DNA of 64,000 bases from the NCBI GenBank assembly GCA_005656395.1, contig SRSI01000010.1, positions 1,054,001 through 1,118,000 on the forward strand, given 5' to 3'. Position numbers and translations under genes: made by a program. Numbering within the stretch: position 1 is the first letter of the stretch; each line of letters starts with the position of its first letter. Shown piece by piece: positions 15,301 through 26,925 of this stretch. The DNA is from Strongyloides papillosus (taxonomy: Eukaryota; Nematoda; Chromadorea; Rhabditida; Strongyloididae). The notes below the pieces were generated by a model. It was not told the origin of the DNA. It did no database searches and worked only from the letters and a program-made list of their open reading frames with translations.

Positions 15301-18300
15301 ACTTAAAAATCTAGATTTCTTGCTTAATAATTAAATAAATGCTAGTATAGTATTACGCACATTTTTAAAACTTTGATAGAAAAACAAGAATTAGTTATAT
15401 ATTTTTGATTTTTAAATATTTGAAAAAGCGTAACTAAGAAATGATTATCTTGAAGCTTAAATTAATACTAGTCATTTTTAACCATTGGCCATTATTTATA
15501 ATTAACAGATATACTTTTCAATTATTACTTTATAACCTAAGATATTTTAGATAAAAAAATTTCTTAAAATATTAGTATTTCTGTAGTGTATTATAACAAA
15601 TTTAAAAATATTCATATTATTCTAATAATAGATATATACAAACATTTCTGTACACTAGAATTTTGATAATTAACCAAGCTAATTATTTTTAAAATAAAAG
15701 AAAATTTATAATTTATATTGTAAAATATACAATCAAAAACATTATCATTGAGTCTCAATGCTGCTTAAATTTAAATCTTAAAAAAGTATTAGATTATAAA
15801 ATAAAAAAGTTAAACATTTGAAAAATGGTAAAATATTTGTTTAAACTAAAGTATTATAAAAAATGTATCCTTTTTAAGCATTTAAATGTTATTCAAATTG
15901 TTAACACTCTGTTTTGAAAATGAGTTTAAAAATATTTCAATTAAAATAAATATTATAGCAAAATTTCACACCATTATATAATAGTGACATATTCTACCAT
16001 TCGAAACATTAATTTAAATACCAAACACGCATAGGTATAGACTGTCAGAAAAATAAAAATATGTTTTTAATTTTTTATGTTTACTTCCTACACCGGAAAT
16101 TTATTTGATCTTTTTAAAATGATTGATCGTACCAACAAATATATTTTAATGAAAGTATATTACAATTTTGTGTTATAAAGATTTTAATTAGCAAAATGTT
16201 GATATTTTGTCTTTTTATGCAAATAAAAGTGTTATATCATTTTTATATAAAAATTGCCCTTTGATCATCAAAATATATTTGTCAATTGTCGATTTTAACT
16301 AATTATGTTATACATTTTTTCAATAATTTATATAAATAATAAAAATATAGGTATATTATTTTTTAAAATTTGAAAACATTGAAGTTAAAAAAACACAATG
16401 AAGATTTTTTTCAAAGTGCAATAAAAGAAAATAATTTTATAAGAATAGTGTAAATTATAATAATATTAAATAACAAATTATAATGTATTAATGATAAAGA
16501 AAAAATATTTTATAATATGATAAAAATAATAAAGTGTATTGTTAGTCTATGATCTAGTGAGTTACTAATATTTAAAATATTATCCGTCAAAACAAACTTT
16601 AATATAATTTTTAAATTACTTTACTTTACTTTTGACGTTTCATTACAATATATAAATTCATCTATCAAAAGATAAATTGCCATTCTATTGTTATGAGAAA
16701 TAAAATGAATTACAATGATAAATTAGTCTATCATATAAAAAGTTTTTAAATAAATTTTAAATCTTTCTAAAACATAAACAAAATTATACTAACAATGATA
16801 TTTAATTATATGTTACTTTTTTAATTACCCATTTTTTATTTAATCATAAAAATTTTAAAAACATTAAAATATTATAAATCAAAAATATTAGATAACATAA
16901 GTGACAAACTAAAATGCCAAGCAAGTAATCAATTTTTTTATTTAATTTAAATAACATATAATAAATTTATAAAAGTCGAAAAATAAATAGTTTGAAAACA
17001 TTAGACAAAAATAAGCAAACAACAATATTTCCTACTTTAATATTTTAAACAAATGACAAATATACATTTTCCTATAAAATTTTTGACTACTATAATAGAC
17101 ACCTAAATAAATATTTAAAAATGACAATGAAACCTGATTAAATAAAGTTAGTTTTAACAGAAACCTTGAGTATTGCTATAAAAAAATAGGAAGCGAAATT
17201 AATAAAAACATTTTCTCTAAAATTCAAAAAATTTTAATAAATATGATAATGGATATTTAATTTAGTTTAATCTGGTAATAAAAATGTAAATATATATTTA
17301 ACGTTTCCTAGTAGTTAGCTATGTTTTGAAATATGTTTAATGCTAAAATAAAAATTCAAACAAATAATAAAGGAAAAAATTTATATAATAATTATAAATA
17401 ATTTAATATCAATTATTTCCTATGAAAAAATAAGATTTATTCTAAAGATATTTTCATATATAACAATAAAATAGCTAACACTTAAAATTTATAATGAAAA
17501 TGATATTACATCACAAAGTATAGTTTGTATTTGAAACAATAAATAATTTCTTTGGTACAAATACTATTTATCTCAGGATCAACTAGTTTTTTTTGAGGCA
17601 ACTATAATTTTAAGACATTTCGTAAAAGTTATATGAAACGTGTAGTAAAGTTGAATATGTGATGACACATAATTGTCTGGTCACTGGCTAAGTGAAAATT
17701 ATGATTATATCAAATGACAAGAAAATTAAAAGTTATAATATTATTCATACTAATAAATGCAAAAACTAGAAGAAAAAAGGTCGAAAAGATGTTGTATAAT
17801 TTTCAAATATTTAATTGTAAGTAATTATTAAATTTTAATTAAATGAATAAAATGTTCTAAGTATTAAAACAAAGAATTAACGTTTTTAAAATATTTTTGA
17901 AATAAAAAACAAACATAAAAAATAGAAGCGTAAAAATAATTTTTTTTATTATTGGGATTTTTAGTATAAAGAAGAAATGTTGTTATTTATATTAATAGAT
18001 CTTTTTAAATAATTAATAGTTAAATGCACAGGTCAAGTAAATTACTTTGACATTAATTTTTCGTCATGGTCATTAGTAAACTTAGCTGATTATATTGTAA
18101 ATTTGAAAATTTGACATTTTATATATATTGAAAATAATAACTTATCAATCTTAATATTTTTCATCCATTTGTTCATGATCAAAAATAAATAAAAAAGTCT
18201 TCAAAAACATTTTATCTCAAGACCGGTTATTATTTCTACAAAAAAATACATCTCTAATCATCGATATTTTAAATAGGAACCTTCTATTTATTTAAAAAAT

Positions 18301-19621
18301 ATATACATCTATATCAATATTTTCAATAAAATTTTTACAATATCACATTTTATTTCAAAGAAATGAAACAGGAGATTAGTTTATTTTATTTAATTAATAA
18401 ATATAATATTATCCAACACAACGAATGGACAATAATTACAAACTATTTGTTTAAGAATATGTTTATTTTGTGATAAAATATTCCTATATAATGTCAAATA
18501 ATTAAACAATATTTTGTTGTATTTTTAATAAATATATATTGTAAAAAAGTCTACGAACAACTTATTTGTTTAGTAAATATTTCAATTTCAGATTTAAATA
18601 TAAACTTGTTTGCTTACTTATTTATACCTAAATATATTAATTTAATAAATATTATTGTACTATAATTTAATTATCAGCTAATTATTATTGTTGGATATTA
18701 AACGTTATAAAAAAATATTTAAATTACTTAAGTATAAAACTGAGGTTGATTTTAATTGTATCCTTTAATTTTAGGATACACTTTAGTAAAATCTTTTAAA
18801 AAACATAGTTAAAACATTAAAAATTACATGATGATGAGTAATAAATCATTGCTAGTTGTTTTTTTATAATAATAACGAGAAAAGTTCTTAATTTCTTTTA
18901 TTCATTAAAAATATCTTAAAATATGATTTTTTGATGTATGTCTCCAGCAATGTTTAAAATATATTTAATTTAAAAATTTTTGTATTACTATTTTCATCCA
19001 ATTTTTTATATCAAAATATTCTAATATTTTATAAAAACCATAATATTAAACTATTTAAATAATTAAATAATATAAAAAAAAATAACTTTTTTGTAGTAAC
19101 TCTATCCAAAAGGTCAATCTACATTTAAAATATAAACATTTATTTAATTAATATATGATTTTACATATCTCTTCAATAGAATAAATGATGTGTGATGTAG
19201 CATATGTTAAATCTTCTACAATATTTATTAATAACATTTAAAATAAACTATTTTCATTAGGTTAATTTTATAACCAGATTTTGAAAGAAATTATCTCTTC
19301 CTTCTAATTTTTATTATCCTATTCTTATATTTTTAATGCATAATTATAAAATAAAAGTAAATTCAGAGATATTCTATTATGCACAGTTCATAATGTTTCA
19401 AGATGAGCTATACGAATATTGTATCATTTAAATTTAACATTCATTACATAATTACACTTTCATATTTTAATTACAATAAAAGGGAACATTGTTGAAATTT
19501 AATTGGGTTACCAGGTGTGGTTAGCACTTTTATTCAGGCCATTACTTAATATATATTTTAATAATGTAAGTGTTATTTCGTTACTATATCTTTTAATTAT
19601 ATAGAAATTTATTTTTGTATT
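9388..19621. other. 10-kb gene-free AT-rich block
   Basis: No supportable coding region was found over about 10.2 kb. Open frames are all very short, and the one of 62 codons (10485-10673, minus) is low-complexity with no family resemblance. Lines sampled by eye run roughly 15-20% GC. Small structures seen are an AAG run at 14519-14533, an imperfect 16-bp hairpin at 11358-11418 and a perfect 8-bp inverted repeat at 18757-18780. The block separates the 5' end of the MATH/BTB-like gene from the 5' end of the secreted-protein gene, so it holds two promoters at its ends. Confidence 0.6.
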
Positions 19622-22600
19622 ATGAAAAATTATATTATATTAACAAAAATAGTACTTATATTCATTTTAATTATTAAAACAAGTGCAAGACCACCTTCTG
19701 ATTCAGTAATAGGCAAAGAATTATCTCAAATTTCTTTAAATTCAATAGCTCTTGATGATGATAAAGTGAAAAAATTATTACCAAGTCAATATGCTTTGGA
19801 AGAAATTGGGGTAACATTTTTAGATGCTTTAATTAAAAAAGGGCAAATGGAAATGGCTAAAAATGCTTTTCAAACACAGCTAGATGTTTTAAAAAAAGTT
19901 AAACCAGAACAGGTAGGTATTTTTTAATGTTCAATACTAAAATATCAAAAATTGTTTCCACGTCAAAACTAAAATGTATACAAGAAAGATAATTTTCTTT
20001 CACTTTACCTACCTGCTTTGATAACACATGAATCGGTATTTTCTGAATATCATACTGAACTTACACTTTCTACAAATTTCGTGCATTCTCTTCAATTATT
20101 CTGTTAATGATACATCTAATGTTTCAAAGCATAAGACAGAGGTGTTAAGTATTTTAACGTATGAAACAAAATCTCACTATTCTATTTTGAAATATTGCTG
20201 TTACTTATATAAATGCAACTATTAAACTTATTTTTTTCATCATTTCTAGACATCTTTTCTAAATTTAGCTTGTAAATTAGCATTTTCTGTTTCCAATCGT
20301 TAATCCATTTTTCGATTGACATCTCATGCCTGTGTATTTATTTTCATTTGTAAGAAATATCTGTTGGTTAAAGCACTTCTTTTTGATACATAAATTATGT
20401 AATTAACTTAAACTTCTTGATAATAATTTTAAATATTTCAATTATTTGTGAAGCAACTATATTAATTAATATTTTTGCTCAAAATATCTTCTCCTTTATT
20501 TTCTACAAATCTTTAACTTCTTAGTTTGATTGAACAATACTTGCCTCATTTTTTGATAATACTGTTGAAACCAATACTATATTGTCATCAATAGTTAGTT
20601 TAATACGAGAGTGTTCAACATTGTTTGCAACAGTATTTTTTTCACTATCTATTCTATTATATAATATACTCTATTAATTTTGATACCAATTATATAAAAT
20701 ACATTTTTTGGCTATATTCAACAATTTTTTAAATTATAATATAAAGATAAACATACTGAGATTTCTTCATATTTTGAATTTTACTTTAATGGATATTTCT
20801 GACATAGTTGAAAAGTGGTTGTAGAATTATAATCTAAATATATTTGTTTATCTATCTTAACCTTTAATGATGACATTATAAAAAATTGGAAATATTCAAA
20901 ATTAATGAAATTACATAAAATTTTAATATGTGTCTCGTAATGATCAATATTTGAATAAAAGAAATCAAAAAAGGAATTAGTAAGCATTTTCAAAGTAATT
21001 TATCTTTTTAAATTAACCATTAATATCCTAACAAAATTGATAATGGTTAATTGGTTGAAAATTCCAAATGCTGTACGGAGAATTATTAAATCAACGAAAT
21101 GCGATAATAAAAAATGTAGTGAGGATGATACTACAAATGGAAATTGTTCTTCAAGTGTTTCTGAGCATTATTCAACCGATGATAATTTTTTTGTTAGTTC
21201 CGGTGAATCTGACTCTTTATACATTGACAAAACAGAAGAGTCATTTTTAGAAGAAAGTTCTTTCTCTTCTAGTACTGGAACAAGTACTTTACCATCTGAT
21301 GATGAAATATTTATTAGCGGAAAAGAAATAGCACCAAAATTATTTGTTGTTGACAAACTTGGAAAAGGAGGATTTGGTGTAGTTTATAAAGTTTGCCATA
21401 TGAAAGATACGAGTGATCAGGAATATTATGCAATGAAAGTGTCATCAAAAAGGAATCATCTTTACGATATTGAGCATGAAATTTTTGTTCTTAACAATTT
21501 AAAAGAAAGCCCTTATTTTTGCAAAACTTATGTTTTCGGAAAATTGTTTGGTAGAACAATAATTGTAATGACAATGCTGGGGAACACATTAAATGAAATA
21601 AGAAAGAAACAGAATAACAGTTCATTTGATTTATACACTACAGCAGCTCTTGGATTACAATGTCTTAGTGCTATTGAATATCTTCATCAAAAGTTTTTTC
21701 TCCATAATGATATAAAAGGTCACAATTTTGCAACTGGTGTTGGTGAAAATATGAAGAATATATACCTTTTTGATTTTGGATTATCAGAAAGTTTGGTAAT
21801 TATTGATAGAAATAAAGATGAGTATGCCTTTAAATCAGAAGTTAGAACAAAAAAATTTTCTGGAACTCGCATTTATGCTTCTCCTTATCATAATCATGGA
21901 TATACTAGAAGTTTTAGAGATGACTTATTTAGTTTTTTTTATATGTTAGTGGAATTTTACAAAGGTACCTTACCATGGCGTAATTTACCCTCTTCTTTAT
22001 GTGGATATTTTCAAATTCGTTTTGAAAACAAAATGCTTGCTTTTTTACCACTGGAATTTTTGCATATCTATAAATATATAAGATCTTTACAATTTAATGA
22101 TATGCCTGATTATAAAATCATCAAAAAACATCTCACTATAATTTATGAAAGGCATAAGAGATCAGGGTCCGGTGATCCATTTGATTGTTTCAATATAGAA
22201 AATTGACTTCTTTTTTCTTTTGTAAATAGGATGTTATTAAATGATTCATTAAAGATCTTTACACAAATACATGAAATTAAAAACTTTTGTGAGAATATTA
22301 TATATAATTTTATTTATCAAAACTTCTTTATATAACTATAATTTTTAAAATATTGACTATTTTATTAATTACAAATACTAAATTATGTTATTAAAAATTG
22401 ATTATCTGATAGTTGTTTATTTGTAATACTTTTATAATTTTTTAGTATGAGAAGTATAAAAAAATTCCTATTGAACAGTTAGCATCTGATGCTGTTTTCG
22501 AACAAGCCGAGCAAGCAAAAATGCAACCAAAAACAGGTAATAAATTTATTGACATGTTACATGAAAATGGAATTCCTATTGGAAGTTCTTTAAAAGGAAT

Positions 22601-24241
22601 TGAACAAGCTTTAAAAACTCAAAGAGAAATTGAAAATAACGATCCAACAGAGCAAATAGCTAAGGCTGTTTTTGAAAAATTTCAAAAGCAAATACTACCT
22701 GGTCTTGTTGCAAATATGATTGCTGGGAAAAATCCATTTCAAATGCCAGGAGGTGGACCTATGCCCAGAATGATGCAACAAAATCCTATGCCAATTAATC
22801 CAAATGATCCACCTATAGGCTCGGAGCTTGTTAAATATTTAAGAGAAAGTTTCGATAAAAGTTTAGGTAGACTTCAAACAAATCAATTTGCCATGAATCC
22901 TGTTATTGCTGAAAAAATGGGTAATACTATAAGACGAAGTGAAACAAAACTTTCATCATCAAATAATGACGACTATATTGATGATAGTGAGGAGATGGAA
23001 ATTGTACAAAAGTCAGAAAATAAGTCTGAAAATAATGATAAGTATACAGAAAAGGAAAATTTCGATGATGTTTTTAAAAGAATAAGAAAACCAAGAGCCA
23101 CAAATGTAGAAGATACAATTAAAGAATTTATAGCATCTGATCCAAAAGCCGCTTTAGTCCTTGGTTTAAATGATATGGATTTAGATGACGAGAGTGGTGT
23201 AACAACAAGCGTAAGAAAATCACCAATTGAATTGTCAACAAATTTAAAAAAAGAATTAGTCCCGATGATGACATTAGATGAAATTAATTATGCACTTGCC
23301 GACCCTGAAGATTTGTTGTCACCAATAAAGCCATTGGTAAGTCCTAATCCTCAACCAGGTTTTGCAATTCCAAGAAAAGTACCTAAAAGACCAAGAAAAA
23401 TGTTACCATTAATGATAGGAGTTGCAAATGACAATGATTTTTTAGAAAATAATAAAAAAAATCCGTTATCAGATGAAAGTCACGAAATTGATATCGAAGA
23501 AGAAAAAGTTAATTCAAGTAATGGTGAAAAAATTACATCTATTTCTGATGAAACCAGAAAATCACCTTCTAAATTGTCACAATATAGAAATAAACAAAGT
23601 CGTGTTTTGGAAAATTTAAAAAATAATCCAGGTTTAGTTGCATTATTTGAAGGAACTGATCTTGCAGAAAAACTTGATAAACCATTAGTTATATCAAATG
23701 AGCAAAGAGGTTATATTAATACACGTGGAAATGAAATAACAACTTATCCACGTATGTATGCTGCTAAATTGTTTGGTGATGAACCAAATATATATGATAA
23801 AAAAACAAAACAAATAGTAGAAGAGCATGAGATTCCTCCACTTTTTTTTATACCAAAGGGAAAACATACAAGATTAAGATGGATAACAGCAAATGAACAA
23901 GAAATTCCTGGAATTGGAAGTAGATTTATAATACCATCACTTGATCCTACCAGACCTGCGATTAACTCGGTTATGTCAACACAGGGAAAAGAAAGGTAAA
24001 TAAAAATGATTGTTAAAACTTTGTTGTTCATTTTTTTATAATATTATATTTCTCTAATATCACATTTACTTATTATTATTTTTCTTCTAGAAATGAGTAT
24101 GAAACAACATGGAAAATACCAAACGAATGGAGATCTGGAGATATTTTTGGAATTTCAATGAATACCAAGTCTGAAAAATTAATTGGTGGTGATGGAGTTG
24201 TTGATTTCCCAGCTATGGGGCGTGACGTTATATTTGGTTAG
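19622..24241 (+). CDS. Secreted protein of unknown function, large first intron
   Basis: Three exons join in phase: 19622-19912, 22446-23995 and 24091-24241, giving about 663 residues. The N-terminus is a clear signal peptide: a charged start, a hydrophobic run of Ile/Leu, then TSA before RPPSD. The mature protein is hydrophilic, with acidic and lysine-rich stretches and scattered Pro-rich segments. It ends in a short aromatic/glycine-rich part (SGDIFGISMN; PAMGRDVIFG). I do not recognise the family, so no function is offered beyond entry to the secretory pathway. The first intron is about 2.5 kb, far longer than the others in this window, and contains a complete kinase gene on the same strand. 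The exon 1 to exon 2 join fits splice sites and phase, but RNA evidence would be needed to exclude two separate genes. Confidence 0.65.
19980..20660. other. Coding-like but broken patches inside the large intron
   Basis: This part of the 2.5-kb intron is less AT-rich than its surroundings and contains short frames on both strands that look protein-like but are interrupted by stops. They lie near 20020-20225 on plus and near 20525-20650 on either strand. I recognise no family. They may be remains of a decayed gene or of a mobile element; chance is possible in such AT-rich DNA. Confidence 0.25.
21043..22206 (+). CDS. CK1-family Ser/Thr kinase, intronless, nested in an intron
   Basis: A single-exon frame of 387 residues using the first ATG. 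Residues 1-95 are serine/acid-rich and low-complexity; the rest is a casein-kinase-1-type catalytic domain. Visible elements are the glycine loop (GKGGFG), the ATP-site lysine (YAMK, K132), the catalytic loop HNDIKGHNF with Asp223 and Lys225, DFG at 244-246, and a CK1-like activation stretch GTRIYASPY followed by RDDLFSFFYMLVEF. The usual HRD arginine is Asn222 and the usual proline after the lysine is Gly226; the catalytic residues themselves are kept, so activity is plausible. It lies wholly inside the first intron of the secreted-protein gene on the same strand. Lack of introns fits a retrocopy, but intronless genes are common here. Nematodes have many such CK1-like kinases, often male germline-expressed; that is family knowledge, not shown here. 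Confidence 0.88.
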   Translation: MVNWLKIPNAVRRIIKSTKCDNKKCSEDDTTNGNCSSSVSEHYSTDDNFFVSSGESDSLYIDKTEESFLEESSFSSSTGTSTLPSDDEIFISGKEIAPKLFVVDKLGKGGFGVVYKVCHMKDTSDQEYYAMKVSSKRNHLYDIEHEIFVLNNLKESPYFCKTYVFGKLFGRTIIVMTMLGNTLNEIRKKQNNSSFDLYTTAALGLQCLSAIEYLHQKFFLHNDIKGHNFATGVGENMKNIYLFDFGLSESLVIIDRNKDEYAFKSEVRTKKFSGTRIYASPYHNHGYTRSFRDDLFSFFYMLVEFYKGTLPWRNLPSSLCGYFQIRFENKMLAFLPLEFLHIYKYIRSLQFNDMPDYKIIKKHLTIIYERHKRSGSGDPFDCFNIEN

Positions 24242-25017
24242 CTATTAAATCATCCAATTTATATAAGTAACATTAAACGTTATTTAAATATGATTTTATT
24301 TTAACCATCATATAAATGGTTATATTATATTTAAAGAATTTTCTGGTGAATTAATAATTTAATAATATTTATGTATGTATGATATTTTTCTAATAAAAAT
24401 TAATAGGTAATTTCATATCAAATGTTTATCTTTTTTTCTATATTTTTTTCCTATTTGTTTGAAAGTTGTCAATTTTAACTTTTAATGCTCAGTTGTGTAT
24501 TTTATCTTGTTTATGGAAATAATTAAATAATTGTACCATGTGTGACATGGAAATAATATCAGTATTTAGTTTATATATTCAATATCTGAATAGTGTGGTA
24601 TAATATCAATTTATACTTTTCTTACTTAGAAAAAATATATAATTTTAACAACATATCGCTTTTTTTCATCCAATTTATTATAAATATTTTTCAATCATGT
24701 GAAATAATTTTATTGGTAATAAATTTGACCCACTAAATATTATTTTAAATCAATATTTTTGCTTTTTTAAAATTTTATTTTCTCTATAATTTTAGAAAAA
24801 TAATCTTTATAAAGAGCCTCTTTACAAATAGCAGAGATAGACGACTGGCATCGTTAAGAATATTCTCAATCAACAAGATATTTTATGTATAGTTATCAAC
24901 TTTTGAGCTTTGGAACAGTGCAACTTTACACTATAGTTTTATTATTGGCTTGCTGGTAATCTTGCGATTGATTTAATCTTGAGAAAAAGATTAAATTTAT
25001 TACTTCCAATTTAAAAA
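24242..25017. other. Intergenic and tropomodulin 5' region
   Basis: About 0.8 kb between the stop of the secreted-protein gene and the first tropomodulin ATG. No coding region is seen. A GC-richer patch near 24815-24870 may belong to the tropomodulin 5' untranslated region or promoter. Confidence 0.45.
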
Positions 25018-26925
25018 ATGTCACCATCTGAGTAAGTTTTTTTAATAGTTTTTAATATTAATTTTACAAACGTTGATTGTCATTTTTTGTTTGTTTTATA
25101 CGTTTTCATTATAAATCACTTAGTACATATTTATGTTGTTATCTTTATTATATAACCAAACATATGACTTTATAGATTTACTCTCTTAGACTTTATTATC
25201 AATGAGCTCTATACTTATTTAATGAAAAGTTTTTAAAATGAATAAAGTTTGCTTTAATGTAATAAATAGATTCTTTACTAAATAATTACAATTGTATTTT
25301 TCTTCTCATTATTATAGTATCGACATTATTTTATTAATGTTATATTTCTATAGTACCAACTATAGATTAATGATAAATAGATGATGAAAGAATAACAATA
25401 AAATTATGTTTACTTCCGACCTCTTGAAGAAATAAATATTGTACAGATCATTTCAAAGTATTCTACATTTAACTACTTTACCATTTGCTGTAATATTTGT
25501 AATAGTAAATAAAAATAAATCGAAGAATTCTACTTTAGACATAAAATAAACAATTAAATTGACAAGTTTGTAATATTAAAATATTTTTTTTGTATTTTTT
25601 TATTATGAATGTATTCGGATACCCTAATTTTTCTTTTAGTTTTTTGACAAAAGATCAACTTCATGACTCTACTAAAGTTCAAAAGAAAGGAAGCCTTAAA
25701 TCAGGAATTGGACTATATGGTCACGATATGAATGGATTTGATGATGCAGAATTGGAAGCTATTTTATCAAATATGTCACCAGAGGAATTAGAGGATCTTA
25801 ATTGTGATTTTGATCCAGACGTAAGTAAATTAATATCTGTAATTAATAATATTGTTGGAATTTTTATAGAATTCGTTACTCCCACCTTCACAACGTTGTC
25901 GAGATCAAACAAATAAAGCTCCAACAGGACCTTTTGATCGTAACAAATTATTAAAATTTCTGGAAGAAGAGGCAGCCAAGGAAAAGGATTGGGAAGAGGT
26001 GGTACCTTTTGTACCTGGAATTAAAAGAGGAAAAGTGTTTGAACATAAGGTAGAGGAAGAGACGAAAACTTCAAGTGGAATAAATATTATTGGAATTTCA
26101 GAAGAAAATAAAGAAAAAACAGAAACAAATATTGAGAAAAAAGCGAAAGGAATGGAAATGCCAATTGAAGTTGATTTAGATGAAGATTCTGAGGATGGTG
26201 AAGAGGAAGATACCGACTTAGCAGAAGCTTTACACAAAGCACCAGAAAGAGATTTAGTGGATTTAGCTGGTATCCTAGGAATGCATAATGTATTAAACCA
26301 GGAACAATATTATAATGCTTTAAAAGGAAAAGGACAAGATGATGGAACAGGGACATCATTTGGTAGTGTAATAAGAGGTTTTGAACCTAGAATTGTACAA
26401 GACGAGCCTGAAAATCAAACTAACATTGAGGAATGTATAAATAAACTTGAAACTAATGATCCTACAATGAAAGAAGTTAATATCAACAATATGAAAAGTA
26501 TTTCGAAAGAAAGGTTAAGATGTCTAATTGAAAAGGCTACTAAAAGTAGTTATCTTACAAAATTATTAATGGCTAATACAGCAATGAGTGATTCTGAAGC
26601 ACGTGGTCTCATTGAACTATTAGAAACTTCTACAAGTCTAAAGGTATTAAATATCGAATCAAACTATATAACACCAGAATTAATGGCAAAATTAATTAAA
26701 GCTACTCTAAAAACACAGAGTTTGACGGAATTTCATGCAGAAAATCAAAGAGCTTCTATTTTAGGAAATCAAATAGAAATGGATATAATGATGAATATTG
26801 AAGAAAACGATTCACTTCTTCGAGTGGGATTAGGATTCCAGAGTATGGAAGCGAGACATAGAGTTTCTGAAGCTCTTGAAAGGAACTACGAAAGATTACG
26901 ACTAATGAGATTAGAAAAAAAATAA
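25018..26925 (+). CDS. Tropomodulin (UNC-94-like), actin pointed-end capping
   Basis: Tropomodulin caps the slow-growing ends of actin filaments with tropomyosin, notably in muscle. Three exons fit in phase: a 14-bp exon 25018-25031 (MSPS plus two bases), 25640-25820 and 25870-26925, giving about 416 residues. The family signatures are plain: LSNMSPEELEDLN near residue 45 onward, then LLPPSQRCRDQT and GPFDRNKLLKFL, which form the tropomyosin/actin-binding N-terminal part. The C-terminal leucine-rich-repeat half includes LLMANTAMSDSEARGLIELL and VLNIESNYITPELM. A 608-bp intron separates exon 1 from exon 2. A second in-frame ATG at 25604, reading straight into exon 2, could be an alternative start; C. 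elegans unc-94 is known to use alternative first exons. The family is certain and the first exon likely. Confidence 0.92.

Noticed and set aside
19514..19525. GGTGTGGTTAGC resembles the middle of miR-34
   Set aside because: The seed region differs and no matching opposite arm is found nearby.
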